Below the pieces are notes generated by a model. That model saw only the letters and a program-made list of their open reading frames with translations. It made no database searches and was not told the DNA's origin. Shown here one piece after another: positions 1 through 11,573 of a stretch of 64,000 bases of DNA. The position numbers and the translations under genes are program-made. Each line of letters begins with the position of its first letter. Positions within the stretch are counted from its first letter, which is position 1. The stretch spans positions 7,305 through 71,304 of the forward strand of contig CAJNOL010000678.1 in the NCBI GenBank assembly GCA_905250125.1, written 5' to 3'. Source of the stretch: Rotaria sordida (taxonomy: Eukaryota; Rotifera; Eurotatoria; Philodinida; Philodinidae).

Positions 1-229
1 AATACATTATTAGTTTTAAAAGGCTTATTTACTTTCTTATCTGATATAAATATGAGTTCTATGTCAGAAAATTCTCATCTTAATATGTTCAAACATTTAC
101 TGCGGCATATATTATGTATATTTTATTTCAATATTGTTCATGAATGTTGATTAAAAGATTTTTTATTTATTAAATAATTTGATTATTGTGTCATATTTGT
201 ATAGGACAATTTTTAAAGCCATATTTAAT

Positions 230-1056
230 TGATCTGATGAGGAAAGTTCCACAAGTGATCGATCGCTTTTTCGTATAAATATACACGGCTCTATGCAGTT
301 CACTACGCTGATTTCTAATATCAGAGTTTTAGTAATCCGGAGACCTTTCTAGATTTTGTGTTATTACTCTGAATCGTCTTCTACTGATTGGAGTATTTCT
401 CATCAAACTCAATCTTTTAATCAGTCTACCATGTACCACTAGACAAAATATGCACAGAAATACTTTTTTTTAGATACTTCAAACTTTAAGTTTAAAATGC
501 TAAGATGGACCGTAAGATACAAAAAGCCTAAATATCCAAAAGTCCCCTTTTCGAGTCAATATTTTTTTACATAATGAAAGAATAAAAACAATAATATTAT
601 CTTCTGTATTGCATTACATAATGTCGCTCAATTTACCGCTTGTTTTAGAAACATGTCTTCATAGTGCCAATGTTTTATGTTTTGAGAAATTACCATACAT
701 GTTTTCTATTTCTCCCATTGATATATATTTTACTAAATATAGTCGAGTTATGACTAATTTTTAAATACATGACAATGAAACGAAAAGAAACGGTAGTCAA
801 TATACGAATTACTTCCCTGCTTCATATCTTAGTATGTGAAACTTAAGGTTGAAGTATCTATAAAAAAAAATATTCTCGTGGATATTTTGTCTAACGGTGC
901 ATAATAGACTGATTAAAATAATGATACAGAATTTAGAAACGCCTAAAGGTCACTAAGACCCTGATATTCGGACTCAGTGCAGGGAGTTGCATACACTCAC
1001 CTATGGTTCTGGGAAAAAAGCAATTGATCACTTGGGGAATTTCTCTCGTGAGTAAT
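230..1056. repeat. Foldback element, family A (copy 1)
   Basis: Imperfect inverted repeat about 830 bp long. The left end (GAGGAAAGTTCCACAAGTG) is matched in reverse complement at the right end near 1040. Deeper in the arms, the stretch around 418-495 (ATCAGTCTACC, AGACAAAATATGCAC, TAGATACTTCAAAC) is matched at about 845-920. The termini resemble those of the elements at 56.4 and 58.4 kb, all containing a TCCCCAAGTG-like motif. No transposase ORF is visible, so it is probably a non-autonomous foldback MITE. Exact ends and target duplication are not resolved. Confidence 0.6.
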
Positions 1057-1265
1057 GGGTTTTATTGTAGATGCTATGTCGTGATCAGTTTTATTGTGCA
1101 ATCACTCTTTTAGACATTAGTATTCAATTGACTCATTTGTTTCTTTCCGATATGACGACGATGATGTCATTAATATTTATGAGTCTATAACAAACATTAT
1201 CTAAACTGTACACCGGTAATAAGAGGTATAAGCACAAATGCATAGTTCAACTGCAAACGAAGAAA

Positions 1266-1987
1266 ATGCAAGACAAATTAAAAAAGATCATCGGCATGTT
1301 TTTGTTTTTACTTAAACAAACAATTGTTTAGAAATTTATTTCTTTATTTTTTTATTAGAAATTTGTATCGTATTATCTCAATAATAGGTTTTGGAATATT
1401 TGCCTGTATTATTAGTATTATAGGTGTTCTATTGAGTTCCATTGGTTTAATAAAACAAATGCAAAATCAATCTAACGAATATTTAAATAATCCATGGGAA
1501 ACAACATGCTTTGTATTTCAATATTCATATAATTCGCATCCATGTTATTCTTGTACTAATTCAAATTGTAATAAATCAATTTGTTATGATGAAAAAATTG
1601 AAGTTAGTTATTCTATATTTAATGGAACAGAAATTCAAAGTACTATTATGATCAAAGATAATCCAACCAAACATCATATTCAAGTTAGTATAATAATAAA
1701 AATAAATTAATTTATTCTTAATCAAAATTTTTTTTTAGGTTGGATATAAATATACATGTTATTATGATCGAATAATTAATTTAAAATCAGTTCAATTAGA
1801 CTATATGTATTCAAAGTCTCAAACTTCAATAATTATTATTGGTATTGTTTTAATCATGATTGGTTTAATAATGCTTATCATTTTGTCTACTTATATTTTA
1901 CTTGTTGAAAGACCTCGTGTAATACAAATGAAAAGAAGAAATCAAATGATAAGAAATTTATCTGGTGAACATAAATATGAAATTTAA
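1266..1987 (+). CDS. Small two-TM membrane protein with Cys-rich loop
   Basis: Predicted exons are 1266-1297, 1359-1683 and 1739-1987, joined by 61 and 55 bp GT-AG introns, giving about 201 aa. The exon 2 to 3 junction is firm; the first exon is a guess made to supply an ATG in the right phase. The protein has a hydrophobic helix (about residues 16-40), then a loop of roughly 100 residues with at least six cysteines (CFVFQ, CYSC, NCNKSIC, YTCYY) and one N-G-T sequon. A second helix follows (TSIIIIGIVLIMIGLIMLII) and a short basic tail. The topology of two TMs around a disulfide-rich loop recalls KCNMB/TipE channel accessory subunits, but I cannot show homology. Function unknown. Confidence 0.6.
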
Positions 1988-2939
1988 AAGATTTTCCATA
2001 GATGATTTTTTGTTCGTAAAAAAGTTATACAGATGAAATGTTTTCCGTTGCAAAAAAAAAACTCATGATTTGTTTTTATAGCATTTCATGACTTGTGTAT
2101 TTCTTTTTTAAATATGATTATTTATTCTCACTTCATTTGTTTTAAGATGATTTTCTTTTGTTATCTAATAAATAAATATTTCTTGACTTTACTAACGAAA
2201 ATATAAATCAAGTTACCATTAATTTCTCGACAGAAAACTAGAAACTCATGGATTGTATTATTCTTCATCAATCTACATATCTTAGTCGGACTAGATATTA
2301 AAAATCAAATTTTTCGATTTATTAAACATTCACCTCACAATTGGAAACATTCTCAGCTTATCAAATTTTTCAAAAAAAAAACAGTTTCATCCGACATCAA
2401 AAACAAAAAACATATGACTGTACTTTTATAAGATTTGTGAACCTTTCCCAGCACAAAATTGAAGATATTAACGTACCCTAATAAATCCTCAAGTATAACT
2501 CAAAAACAAACTTCCGTCTTGATTTTGCCTTCCGGATAGTTTTATTTAACGTCACTCATGCGTTAATTATTCAATTAAGTCACATATATGCATGTTTATA
2601 CTGCGAAAACTCGGGTACTGTTCTTCTAGTTTGTTTTTTGACTTTCAAAATGAATCTAAAAAAATAAGCGTTATTTTTCAACTCTAAAAAATTCCATCAA
2701 TTCAATTTCTTTACTGAATGAACATTGTGTTTCTTTTCAGTAACCACTAATATGAAAATTGATTTTTCGATGAAAATAAGAACATTTGACACTTTTTCTT
2801 AAGTTAACAGAAATATTTAACTTCACACGTTCTCACCTTTATATGTTTGTGTCGTTATATAATAACAAATAGCAGCTTTCAATTTCAATAGAATACAATT
2901 AAGAAAATTTTTCAAGAAAAAACATGACAGAAAAGAAGA
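1988..2939. other. Intergenic, no gene seen
   Basis: A/T-rich spacer between the two-TM gene and the tRNA. Only short stop-riddled frames. The first 200 bases hold AATAAA-like words that could serve the upstream gene. Confidence 0.5.
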
Positions 2940-3011
2940 AGGTTCTACCCTGATTTGAACAGGGGTTACTGGAGTCAGAATCCAATGTCCTAACCACTAG
3001 ACTATAGAACC
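2940..3011 (-). tRNA. tRNA-Gln (CTG anticodon)
   Basis: Read on the minus strand, the sequence begins GGTTCTATAGTCTAGTGGTT and ends GTAGAACC, pairing as a 7-bp acceptor stem. The D-arm A-box (TAGTCTAGTGG), the anticodon arm TTGGA-TTCTGAC-TCCAG and a T-arm with the B-box GTTCAAATC are all present. The 7-nt loop TTCTGAC places CTG at positions 34-36, which reads CAG (Gln). The overall sequence is the usual eukaryotic tRNA-Gln pattern, without an intron. A run of T-rich minus-strand sequence follows and could terminate Pol III. Confidence 0.93.
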
Positions 3012-3085
3012 ATTGATTCTCTTATTTAATTTAAAAAAATTTTGTTACAGATTTCAATTATTATGAATTTATTTCGATACATTTA

Positions 3086-3499
3086 TTAAACAAGATAATA
3101 TCGTTCATTACGTTTTCTTTTTAAAATTTCAATTAATTGTTGTTTATAATCTTGATATTGTTGTCGGATAGCATGTTGATACACTTTTTGATCACCATCA
3201 AGTAATGAATAGAGTATTGATAATTCTTCAGTATTTAATAAAGGTAAACATTGTAAAAACGAATTCATATCGACGGTAAGTAATGAAAAATCTTCACAAT
3301 TAGCATTATTGTTTGAACATACAAGACAAGGAATAGATCGAGATAAATTAACAGGAATTTGTTCAGTTGATTTCCTTTGACCATATAGCCAATAAGAAAA
3401 ATAATCATCAAGTGTTTTTGGAAATACATGTCGTTTAATTGCCATCATTATTCCAGCTTCTATATGAGAACGTACAAGACGATAATCTGCTGGTTGCAT
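3086..3499 (-). CDS. Hypothetical protein, 137 aa
   Basis: Single-exon ORF from an ATG at 3499 to a stop at 3086. I do not recognise a family. The protein is soluble, with a Cys-rich patch in the middle (PCLVCSNNNANC, about residues 57-68) and a Gln/Lys/Arg-rich, probably helical C-terminus (QQYQDYKQQLIEILKRKRNE). Codon use matches neighbouring real genes: A/T-ending codons with intact sense across 137 codons in an AT-rich region. It lies 75 bp from the tRNA, in the same orientation. It could be an exon of a larger gene, but no convincing flanking exon was found. Confidence 0.6.
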   Translation of the reverse strand: MQPADYRLVRSHIEAGIMMAIKRHVFPKTLDDYFSYWLYGQRKSTEQIPVNLSRSIPCLVCSNNNANCEDFSLLTVDMNSFLQCLPLLNTEELSILYSLLDGDQKVYQHAIRQQYQDYKQQLIEILKRKRNERYYLV

Positions 3500-6177
3500 C
3501 GTTTTTCTTTTTTTCTATTCTAACATGAAATGATTATGTTCATATCTTTTATAGAAGGTTATTATATAATGATGTCTTTGATAGTATTGATTATTTCATC
3601 ATTTAACATCGATATGTGATGAACGTCAAAGAAATAACAAATTATTTTTCATCATTCATTTAAGAATATGAATGACAAGGACAACATGCTGTTGAGAGAT
3701 TTTCTATTCATTAGCAATTAAATATTGTTCATTGATTGATTCTTTTAATTAATGAGTATAATTTTATCTCTGAGAAAAATTTTAGCATTGTCACTTATTC
3801 CGATGCAATACATTTAGAATTCAACTTTTTTTTTTTTTCTTTTGTGTTGAATAATTTACAGCTGTGTGAACTTTTTAGTCTTTGTTAAATATTTGTTGAC
3901 AGGAATCGTTTATATATATATTCATAGTTTGCCGAAGAGAAATATTTGTCACATAGTCGAGATTCATTTATCGTTTCTCTTCGTTTACTTTCATATTGGA
4001 TTTTTTTTCTTTTTTTTTTTTTTTCTTCCAAAAGAACGAGTAAAAGAACAGAAAAGAACTATCTGATAATATAGCTCTAAGAATTTTTTGTTTTGTTTTT
4101 TTCGTTAAAGAATAATACTATGTGGTGTTTACAAGGTTGTTTAATGCACGCACAAAGTAGATATATGCGCTAGCAGCAATTCAGTCGTTTTTCTTTTTCT
4201 TTTTTCTTCCAGTAGTTTTATCTTTCCAGGTCGACAGAACGCACGTGCCTTTTAAAATTTACAGTAAGAATATAAAAAAACGTGTGAGTATTGTCCTTGA
4301 TTCATTCAATGCTTTTTTAATGATTGAGTACCGAAAAAATTTTTTTGAATTGTATATGTAATGTGTACATATGGAGCGAACTAGAAAATTAGTTTTTTTC
4401 TGCAATGATATTTCTTATAGTTAACTCATAATAAAAAGAAAAAGAAAAATAATATTTATTTATATTAATTTGTTTGAATACATACATATTGATAGAAAAA
4501 TATTTAACTTTAAAATAATTTTCTACAATTTGTATTGTATTATTCAGTATACATAGGTATAAATGTTTCTTTCTTCTGTATTTGATAAATCATCAATCCT
4601 GGGTTTTTTTTTCTTTCCTCACATAGTGGTGATGATGATGATCAACATTGTGTTGGGAGTGACGAATGAGACGAATATTGAGAAGCGACCTTCTTGTGTT
4701 TGCATAAATGTATTTATGCAAACGTTTCATAAATGAATGTACGATGATGTCGTACGATCGAATGCACAACGATGATTTTATTTCTATACTTATTATTTTT
4801 GTTATTATAGAACAATCGAATTATCTATAGATGTATTTTATGATCTATTAACGAGGATGTAAATGTATTGCAGCTTTATTTGAATAAATTTTATAGATTT
4901 ATAGAACATATATACGCATTATAATCGTCAGATGATTTTATAAATAAAGTAAGAATCGATCTGTTTTTTTATGATGATAGGCCATTATGATTTATTTGTC
5001 GGATACACATAGGAAATGAAAAATGCTATACCAAATTTTGATTAATATGCTCTTTTATGTGTCAAAAGAAAGGACATTTTATAAATAACAAAAATCCGAT
5101 GTCTTGTTGTCGATGAGACACTTTAGTAAATTCAATCGAATAAATCTATATTTTATGTGTTACTTTAAAGAGCATGATAAGAATACTCGTAATATAGATT
5201 TGAGCATTTTATTAGATAATCTATCTATATTTATTGATGTCGATATACAGAGAGAATTCAAGAAATATAGGAGAAATATAGCAAAAGAAATGTCAACATA
5301 ACCTTTGTTATACTTGTCTTCGATTATGTTGATAGAGATAGGCCTTGTCTTGTTTAGAGAATAAATATTTCAAAGAATATTTATCAGAAAACAATTTTGT
5401 TAACCTTGTGAATGTCATTTTTATATATATATGTTATTTGATATTATACAATAGAAATGATAATTTTATTCATAAATTATATAGAAAACGATTCCTAATC
5501 ATTTTCGACAGCTGCGAAATAGTGTAGAGAATAGTTTTTTTTATTATATGTCTAAAGATAAATGAAAAGGCAGATTTCATAGAGACACACTTAAAAAGTA
5601 TTGTTTCAAATTTGACAGGCACATAGATTATTAATTATCATTTCAACTGTAAAAATACTCAGACGCACTTCTATAAGTTTGAAAATATCATTGATGTAAA
5701 TCCTTATGAGAGAATTTTTTTTTTGAATCACAATCTGAAATAAGTATTGAAGTATAGGAGAAAAAATTTGGGCCACCGACGCCCTTCACAGATCATGGTA
5801 GACACCTTAACAAGGTCCTTCTCCATTACAATCTGTAATAGAATTAATAAAAGAATTAAAGCATGCTGTGAGATTATTATGAAAGACGATTGCATCGAAG
5901 ATATCTGTCTTTGCTTCCCTTTCTAAACTAGCTGTAACATATTATCAATGACATCTTTCATCACAGACATACCACTACGTTGGAAATCGGAAACCAAAAC
6001 ATATGTCACAGGTGCATCGCATTTTTCATTTTAATTCTGCAGGGATTGTGTTAATTACATTTTGAAATAGTATTCTATTCTTGAAAACAAATATATGCTT
6101 AGTTTGTGTAAAATATTTCTTTACTAAATTATTGAATACCGTTTTATGGTAATTTAGATTTTATCTTATAATTTAGA
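3500..6177. other. Intergenic, 2.7 kb, no gene seen
   Basis: Contains long T tracts (3823-3839, 4001-4024), short ATG/GAT microsatellite-like runs near 4630 and short ORFs (5104-5527) with no recognisable composition or splice support. It probably includes the upstream regulatory DNA of the LRR gene. Confidence 0.5.
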
Positions 6178-8065
6178 ATGAACATCAATCTATTTAATTC
6201 GATTATATTAAATTTAATTATATTAAAAATAATTTATCCATTAGTAAATAGTACAACATCTTGCTCAGTTTTTTTATCATTAAATTGTTCTTGTTTTCAA
6301 TCGAATATTGATTTAAATTTATCATTACCTACGACAATATATTCACATTTATATTGTCAAGGATATTCTTTAAATAAAAATACATTTCAATCACCATTTG
6401 GATATCATTATTACTATCAAAATCGTTTTCGTACAATTTCATTAGAATTTTTTCTTAAAAATAAAGTAGAAATTCATTCAAATCAATTTGATTCTTTATC
6501 AACATTATTTTCTCAAACAGATAATGATGCAGAAATTGAATTATCTATTCGATTTAATGGTTTTACTCATATTACATTTAACAAATATTCCTTAACTTCA
6601 AAAATCTTTCACCAAAAACATTATAGAAAACATTTACGGTTACATTTTATTCCAATAACGCCTAATTATATTCAAGTAAATTATCTTTTGTTCAGATTTA
6701 TTTATTTTTTTATAAATAATTATATTTAGATGGAACCCGGTGAAAAGAACTCTGCTGGTATCGATGATCAATTTAAATTTTCGGAAAATTGTTTTTCTGG
6801 CTTAAATGTTTCTCATTTAAATATCTATAGTTATATGAAAAGAGATCATCTCTCATCATCATTTTCATTTGAACATGTATTCAATAATACAAATATTGGT
6901 GAACTTCATTTTCATGGATCAATTATTCCTCCTGGCCCATATTCTCTAAAACGAACATTTAAAGGTCTTGTTAGATCATTAACACTTTATCGTCATGTTG
7001 ATACCATTGATTCAAATACATTTCCATACTATTTTCCCGTTCATTCTTATACTATTCATGCAATTGAAGCTCATTCAATGGATCTTGGTTCATTTATCCC
7101 ATTATATACTAATTTACGTGGATTAGAATTAATAAAACCACATTTTGAAGTATTAATTGATAGATCTATTCCAACATTAGATTCTTTAACATTAGATATT
7201 GAATATTTAAGTGAACGAACACTTTTCGCTGCTCAACAGGTTAATAATTTAAAATTAACTTCTAGTCTTCGTCAAATAAATCCTCAAGTATTTTATTCAT
7301 TACAAACTCATTTAAAACATTTCGATTTATCTGATGTTAATCTATCTGAAATGACATCAGATTCTCGTTGTTATTTAATTCATTTTATTCATCATAATTA
7401 TCAACATCAATTAAATATAGTTTTTCCTCGAATAGAAAATTTAACCGAATGTGATTGTGCTCGACTTATTCTTATACATATTCAATTAACTAAAAAATTC
7501 AAAGATCAGTATCATGATGATTTATTATGTACAAAAAAATGTCGTTTTAGTGATTGCTCAACAATTAGTGAATATTTTCGTGAAAAATATCCATTATTTA
7601 CAAATAATAATCAAATTATGAATAATTCAAATGGTATAAATAATAATTTACCTTCTGTTGATTTATATTCTGATTCAATTGATATGGATATGATGCATTT
7701 TCTTATTAATCAAACAGTTGATCAACCAATACATATAAATCAAATGTAAATAAAACAGAAACAGGAAAAAAGATTAGAATGATATATATTTATTCTATTT
7801 TAGACGATCAACAAACACACCTTTAACAACTTTCCGATATCCTTCTAATGTTTTATTTTCAACACCAATTATATATTTTGATTCGATCGATGAAGACAAA
7901 AATAAACCATCAAAATCTAAAAAAACCAAATCTTTTTCTTGGATGTCATTTTTATTTGGTAGTATTATTCTTTTACTTTTAATTCTTATTATTTCTAGTA
8001 TTATATTTTGTCTTGTAAAATATAGACAAAAAAAGCATTTCAAACGTGTTCCTGTTTATGTTTAG
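6178..8065 (+). CDS. Single-pass LRR membrane receptor-like protein
   Basis: Three exons, 6178-6675, 6730-7745 and 7804-8065, with introns of 54 and 58 bp. The sum is 1776 nt (591 aa), in phase throughout. The N-terminal 20-25 residues are a hydrophobic signal peptide, followed by a Cys-rich N-cap (TTSC...NCSCFQ). Degenerate leucine-rich repeats fill the ectodomain (LRGLELI, LDSLTLDI, VNNLKLT, LKHFDLSDVNLSEM). A Cys-rich C-cap of LRRCT type runs from ECDCARL near residue 406 to CRFSDC, before an Asn/Asp/Ser-rich stalk. The third exon supplies a TM helix (about residues 551-577) and a short basic tail (KYRQKKHFKRV). It is therefore an extracellular recognition or adhesion protein anchored in the plasma membrane. 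The ligand is unknown, and no cytoplasmic signalling domain is present. Confidence 0.85.
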
Positions 8066-8845
8066 TATTTAATAAAAATATTTGCTAATGTCGCTTCAAA
8101 AAAATTTTCAATATTTTTCTTTTTTTTTTTCGAAGAATGAAATCGTTTATCCTAAGAAAACTTTAAACTATGAGATTTAATAATATGATATAGATAATCA
8201 TTAAAACATATTCAATGATTTATGCCTGAGTAATAAAGATTATATTTTGTAAAAATTTTCCTTTTTTTTCGGAAGCAAAACGTCTGTTGTTTATGTAAAT
8301 GAATCATAGTGTGTTTTAGTTGTTATACATCTAATTGATTTTTATGTTAATGTATACTTAGATTTTATCTTTCAATGTTGCAAACGATACGCATCATAAT
8401 GATTGGAATATGAATATAATGAATTTTTCTTGCCTGTTTGACAGTTACATTTAGTTATTAATTTTTACATCTCATGTTAATGGTCAAAATAATAATCTGT
8501 TGATTAGATTTACTTTTTTCTACCATAAAATGCTTGCATAGCTGAGCATGATAAAGAATAGATATTGTTTTTTTGCCGATCTACTCTCAATCGACATTCT
8601 TTCATTCTGTCTGTTTTTATGTGCCTAAGACTGGTACCAACATCCACAAAATAGTCAATCCATCTTGTTTTTTTTTTCTCTCTAATAGCTTTGCATCGTC
8701 GTTTTTTTTTCTTCTTTTCTTTAGCGTGTCACACCAAAAGACCGAGAGAAAAAGAAAAAAATAGGAGAAGTAAAAGAGTAAAACATCAGCATCTGGCCAG
8801 ACACAATTGCGAAAATAATATTCACCCGTTTAAAAACGGGGAACT
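8066..8845. other. Intergenic, promoter region of the AI-2E gene
   Basis: A/T-rich spacer with T tracts at 8121-8131 and 8670-8680. No coding signal is seen. The 5' UTR of the next gene probably lies in the last 100-150 bases. Confidence 0.45.
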
Positions 8846-10596
8846 ATGAATGATGAAACAAAAAACCCGCCTCCGTCATTAGTGACACCAGATGAGGCTA
8901 TTGATTCGATCACTGATAACACACCATTCTCAATACAAATATCTCAATACGATCAATACGACAAAAATAAGTCAAATATGTTAGTTACACGTAAAATATT
9001 AATTCAACAACGTCTTATGAGATGGTGTGCACTTTTTTTATCACTTGGAACAATAATTATAATATGGCGTTATATTTCAATTTTAATTCTTGCTGTTTGG
9101 TTATCAAGTATATGTCGACCAGTTCTTGAATGGCTTGTTAATCATTTGTAAGTTTACTTCCTAAAAAACAAAAATTTTAAAAGAATAAGTAAGAAAAAAA
9201 ACAAACTTTGAATCATTATTGGTTGTTTTATTTTTGGAGACGATGTCGGTATTTTTATTATTTGTTTTCATATAGGACTCAATTTTAATAATAAAAATAA
9301 AGATTAATATTAAGTCGTTAAAAATATTATTGATCGAGAATATTCTATAGAAGGGCACTTATATAAAACTTGAGTATTGGTGATCAAATTAGAATATTCA
9401 TTCAAGCGAAAACGTTGTTGTTTTTTTGTTCTGTACTATAATAATCTATCACTAATTGAAACATAAATAAGTGAAAGAATTTAGAAAATTAAAATAAATA
9501 TTAACTTATTATAATATATTGATATAAACTATTTTCTTTTTAGACCGTTAATAAATCGATGCCGGGAAAAAAGTTCTCGTTCAGCAATAGCTGCATTTTT
9601 ACTTGTTTTCTTTGGAATTGTTGTGATAATACCAATTGTTTTAATAGTAATTGCGTTAACTGGTTCAACACTTAATTTTGTTGCAAGTCTGTCAAATTCT
9701 ACAACCGCTCGCAATGCAATAAATCTTCTTGTACCTCCAATAAATAAGAATGATAATAATTCAAAAGAATCATCATCATTAAACTCTACAAATAATAGTT
9801 TTATTGATTTTATAAAAGGTGGAAAAAATGCTACATTTAATTTATTAGAACGATTATTAATTCAACGAGATACATTAACCGATGTTGTACAATTATTTGG
9901 TGGAAAAGCTTTATCAGTTTTATCAACTGTTGCTGGTGCTACAGCTCAAGTTAGTTGATTAAAATAAATAAATATAATTATAAATAAATATTTAATTTTT
10001 AGTTCATTATTGGTATATTAATATTTTTGGTATCAACATATACATTTTTATTACAAGGTGTTGAACTTTGGACGTGGACAGTGGCACATAGTCCATTATC
10101 AGCTAAACATATGGAACGTTTTAAAGACGCTTTTCAAGAAACAGGACGTGGTCTTTTAATTGGTGTATGTTTAACTTGTGCTGTACAAGGTTTTGTTGCT
10201 GCTATTGCTTATTTATGTTTACAAATTCCACGTTGGTATGCACTTGGTGTTTTAACTGGTTTTTGTTCATTAATTCCAATACTTGGTACAGCTATGGTTT
10301 GGATTCCAATAACAATTGGTCTTTTTATTCAACAAGCTTATTTAAAAGCAGTTATTATGATTATTGTTGGAGTTTTAGCTATTGGATCTATTGATAATTT
10401 ACTTCGACCAATGTTTTCAAAAATTGGTTCCTTAAATATGTCAACATTATTATTATTATTAACAATTTTTGGTGGAATAGAATTATTAGGAGCATGGGGA
10501 GCTCTTCTAGGTCCATTAGTTGTTCGATTAGCTACTGAAGCAGTTATTCTTGTTAAAGAAGATGAAGAACAACAAGAACAAAATGATGCACCATAA
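8846..10596 (+). CDS. AI-2E family (PF01594-like) membrane permease
   Basis: Three exons, 8846-9147, 9544-9949 and 10003-10596, total 1302 nt (433 aa); intron 1 is 396 bp and intron 2 is 53 bp. The architecture matches the AI-2E/PerM/YdiK family. An N-terminal TM pair is followed by the lumenal or extracellular region and then a C-terminal helical bundle. That bundle carries the family signatures GVLTGFCSLIPILGTAMVW and a DNLLRPMF...GGIELLGAWGALLGPLVV block. Bacterial members are about 350-400 aa and act as exporters or Na+/H+ antiporters; the animal relative TMEM245 is about twice as long. The size and motifs here look closer to the bacterial form, but the gene has spliceosomal introns. The tail is acidic and Gln-rich (EDEEQQEQND). 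Substrate unknown. Confidence 0.85.
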
Positions 10597-11573
10597 TTAA
10601 ACTTTAACTTTCTTTCTTACCCTTGAGATTTATTTTTTAATGTTGTTCTTCCTGGTGTATAGATGAAAATAATTATGATTTTAAAATCAATTAAATCTGC
10701 TTTTTCAATGAATAACTATTGTTTGAAATTGAATGAAAATGAAACCAAAGAAAAAAGATAAACGATAAAAAATATTTACAATTGATAAAATATCTTTCTA
10801 ACAGCTACCTAAATTTCTTACAACAGATAAACATTTGAGAATTTTCGACCTGAAATCATCGATATAGATTTTCATTAGCATATTTTGATAGATTCTTATA
10901 AACAATAATAATTTCTCTCATTACATTCAATTATTTCCGTTGTTAACATGGATTTTTAGATTGATGAGTTTTCGTATTTTTTCTCATTCCAATTATAGTT
11001 TATGAAAATATTATTTTTATTTCCTATGTTTATTTTCAATAAACAGATTTAATGACTTCTATTTTAAGCATATTGTCTATTTATATTATAAAAAAAATAA
11101 CAAAAACTAAAAGAGTAAATAAGATAGAAGCTTCACATGTTTTTTTATTTTCGCTTAATAGATAAGTTGTTTTCTTTTTGTTATTCGACCTTGGATATCT
11201 TCTTCAGACAAATAATGTCAGGGATATTATAAAGCTTCATGATAGTGTTCCAATTTGAATAAATTGTATCAGATTCATTCGTGTTTTATTCTCAATTGTC
11301 ATAACTGCAATATTATCTGTAAAGTTTAAGATATAATAAGAATGAATTTAAAGAATATCCTCTCTTTTATTTATTATTCTATGGAAAAAGCATTTTCCCA
11401 TTAATTTCCGTTAATTCAGACACAAACATAATTTCTATTTATCCATAAATATGTAATAATTCATTTTTCAATATAAGTAGATTTTCATTCTCATTTATTT
11501 TATTACTAAATAAAAAAAAAAGAACTAATACTAATAAAACAAAAACAAATATATACAAGTCGAGAAGAATAAT
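10597..11573. other. Convergent intergenic spacer
   Basis: Lies between the 3' ends of the AI-2E gene (plus) and CCDC61 (minus). A/T-rich with AATAAA-type words on both strands. No further gene seen. Confidence 0.5.

Noticed and set aside
5104-5527. Two short plus-strand frames in the 3.5-6.2 kb spacer
   Set aside because: No ATG context, no splice pairing and no family resemblance; consistent with chance frames in AT-rich DNA.
7795-8043. 82-aa minus-strand frame at the 3' end of the LRR gene
   Set aside because: It is the antisense of the LRR gene's third exon, which encodes the TM segment in the correct phase.
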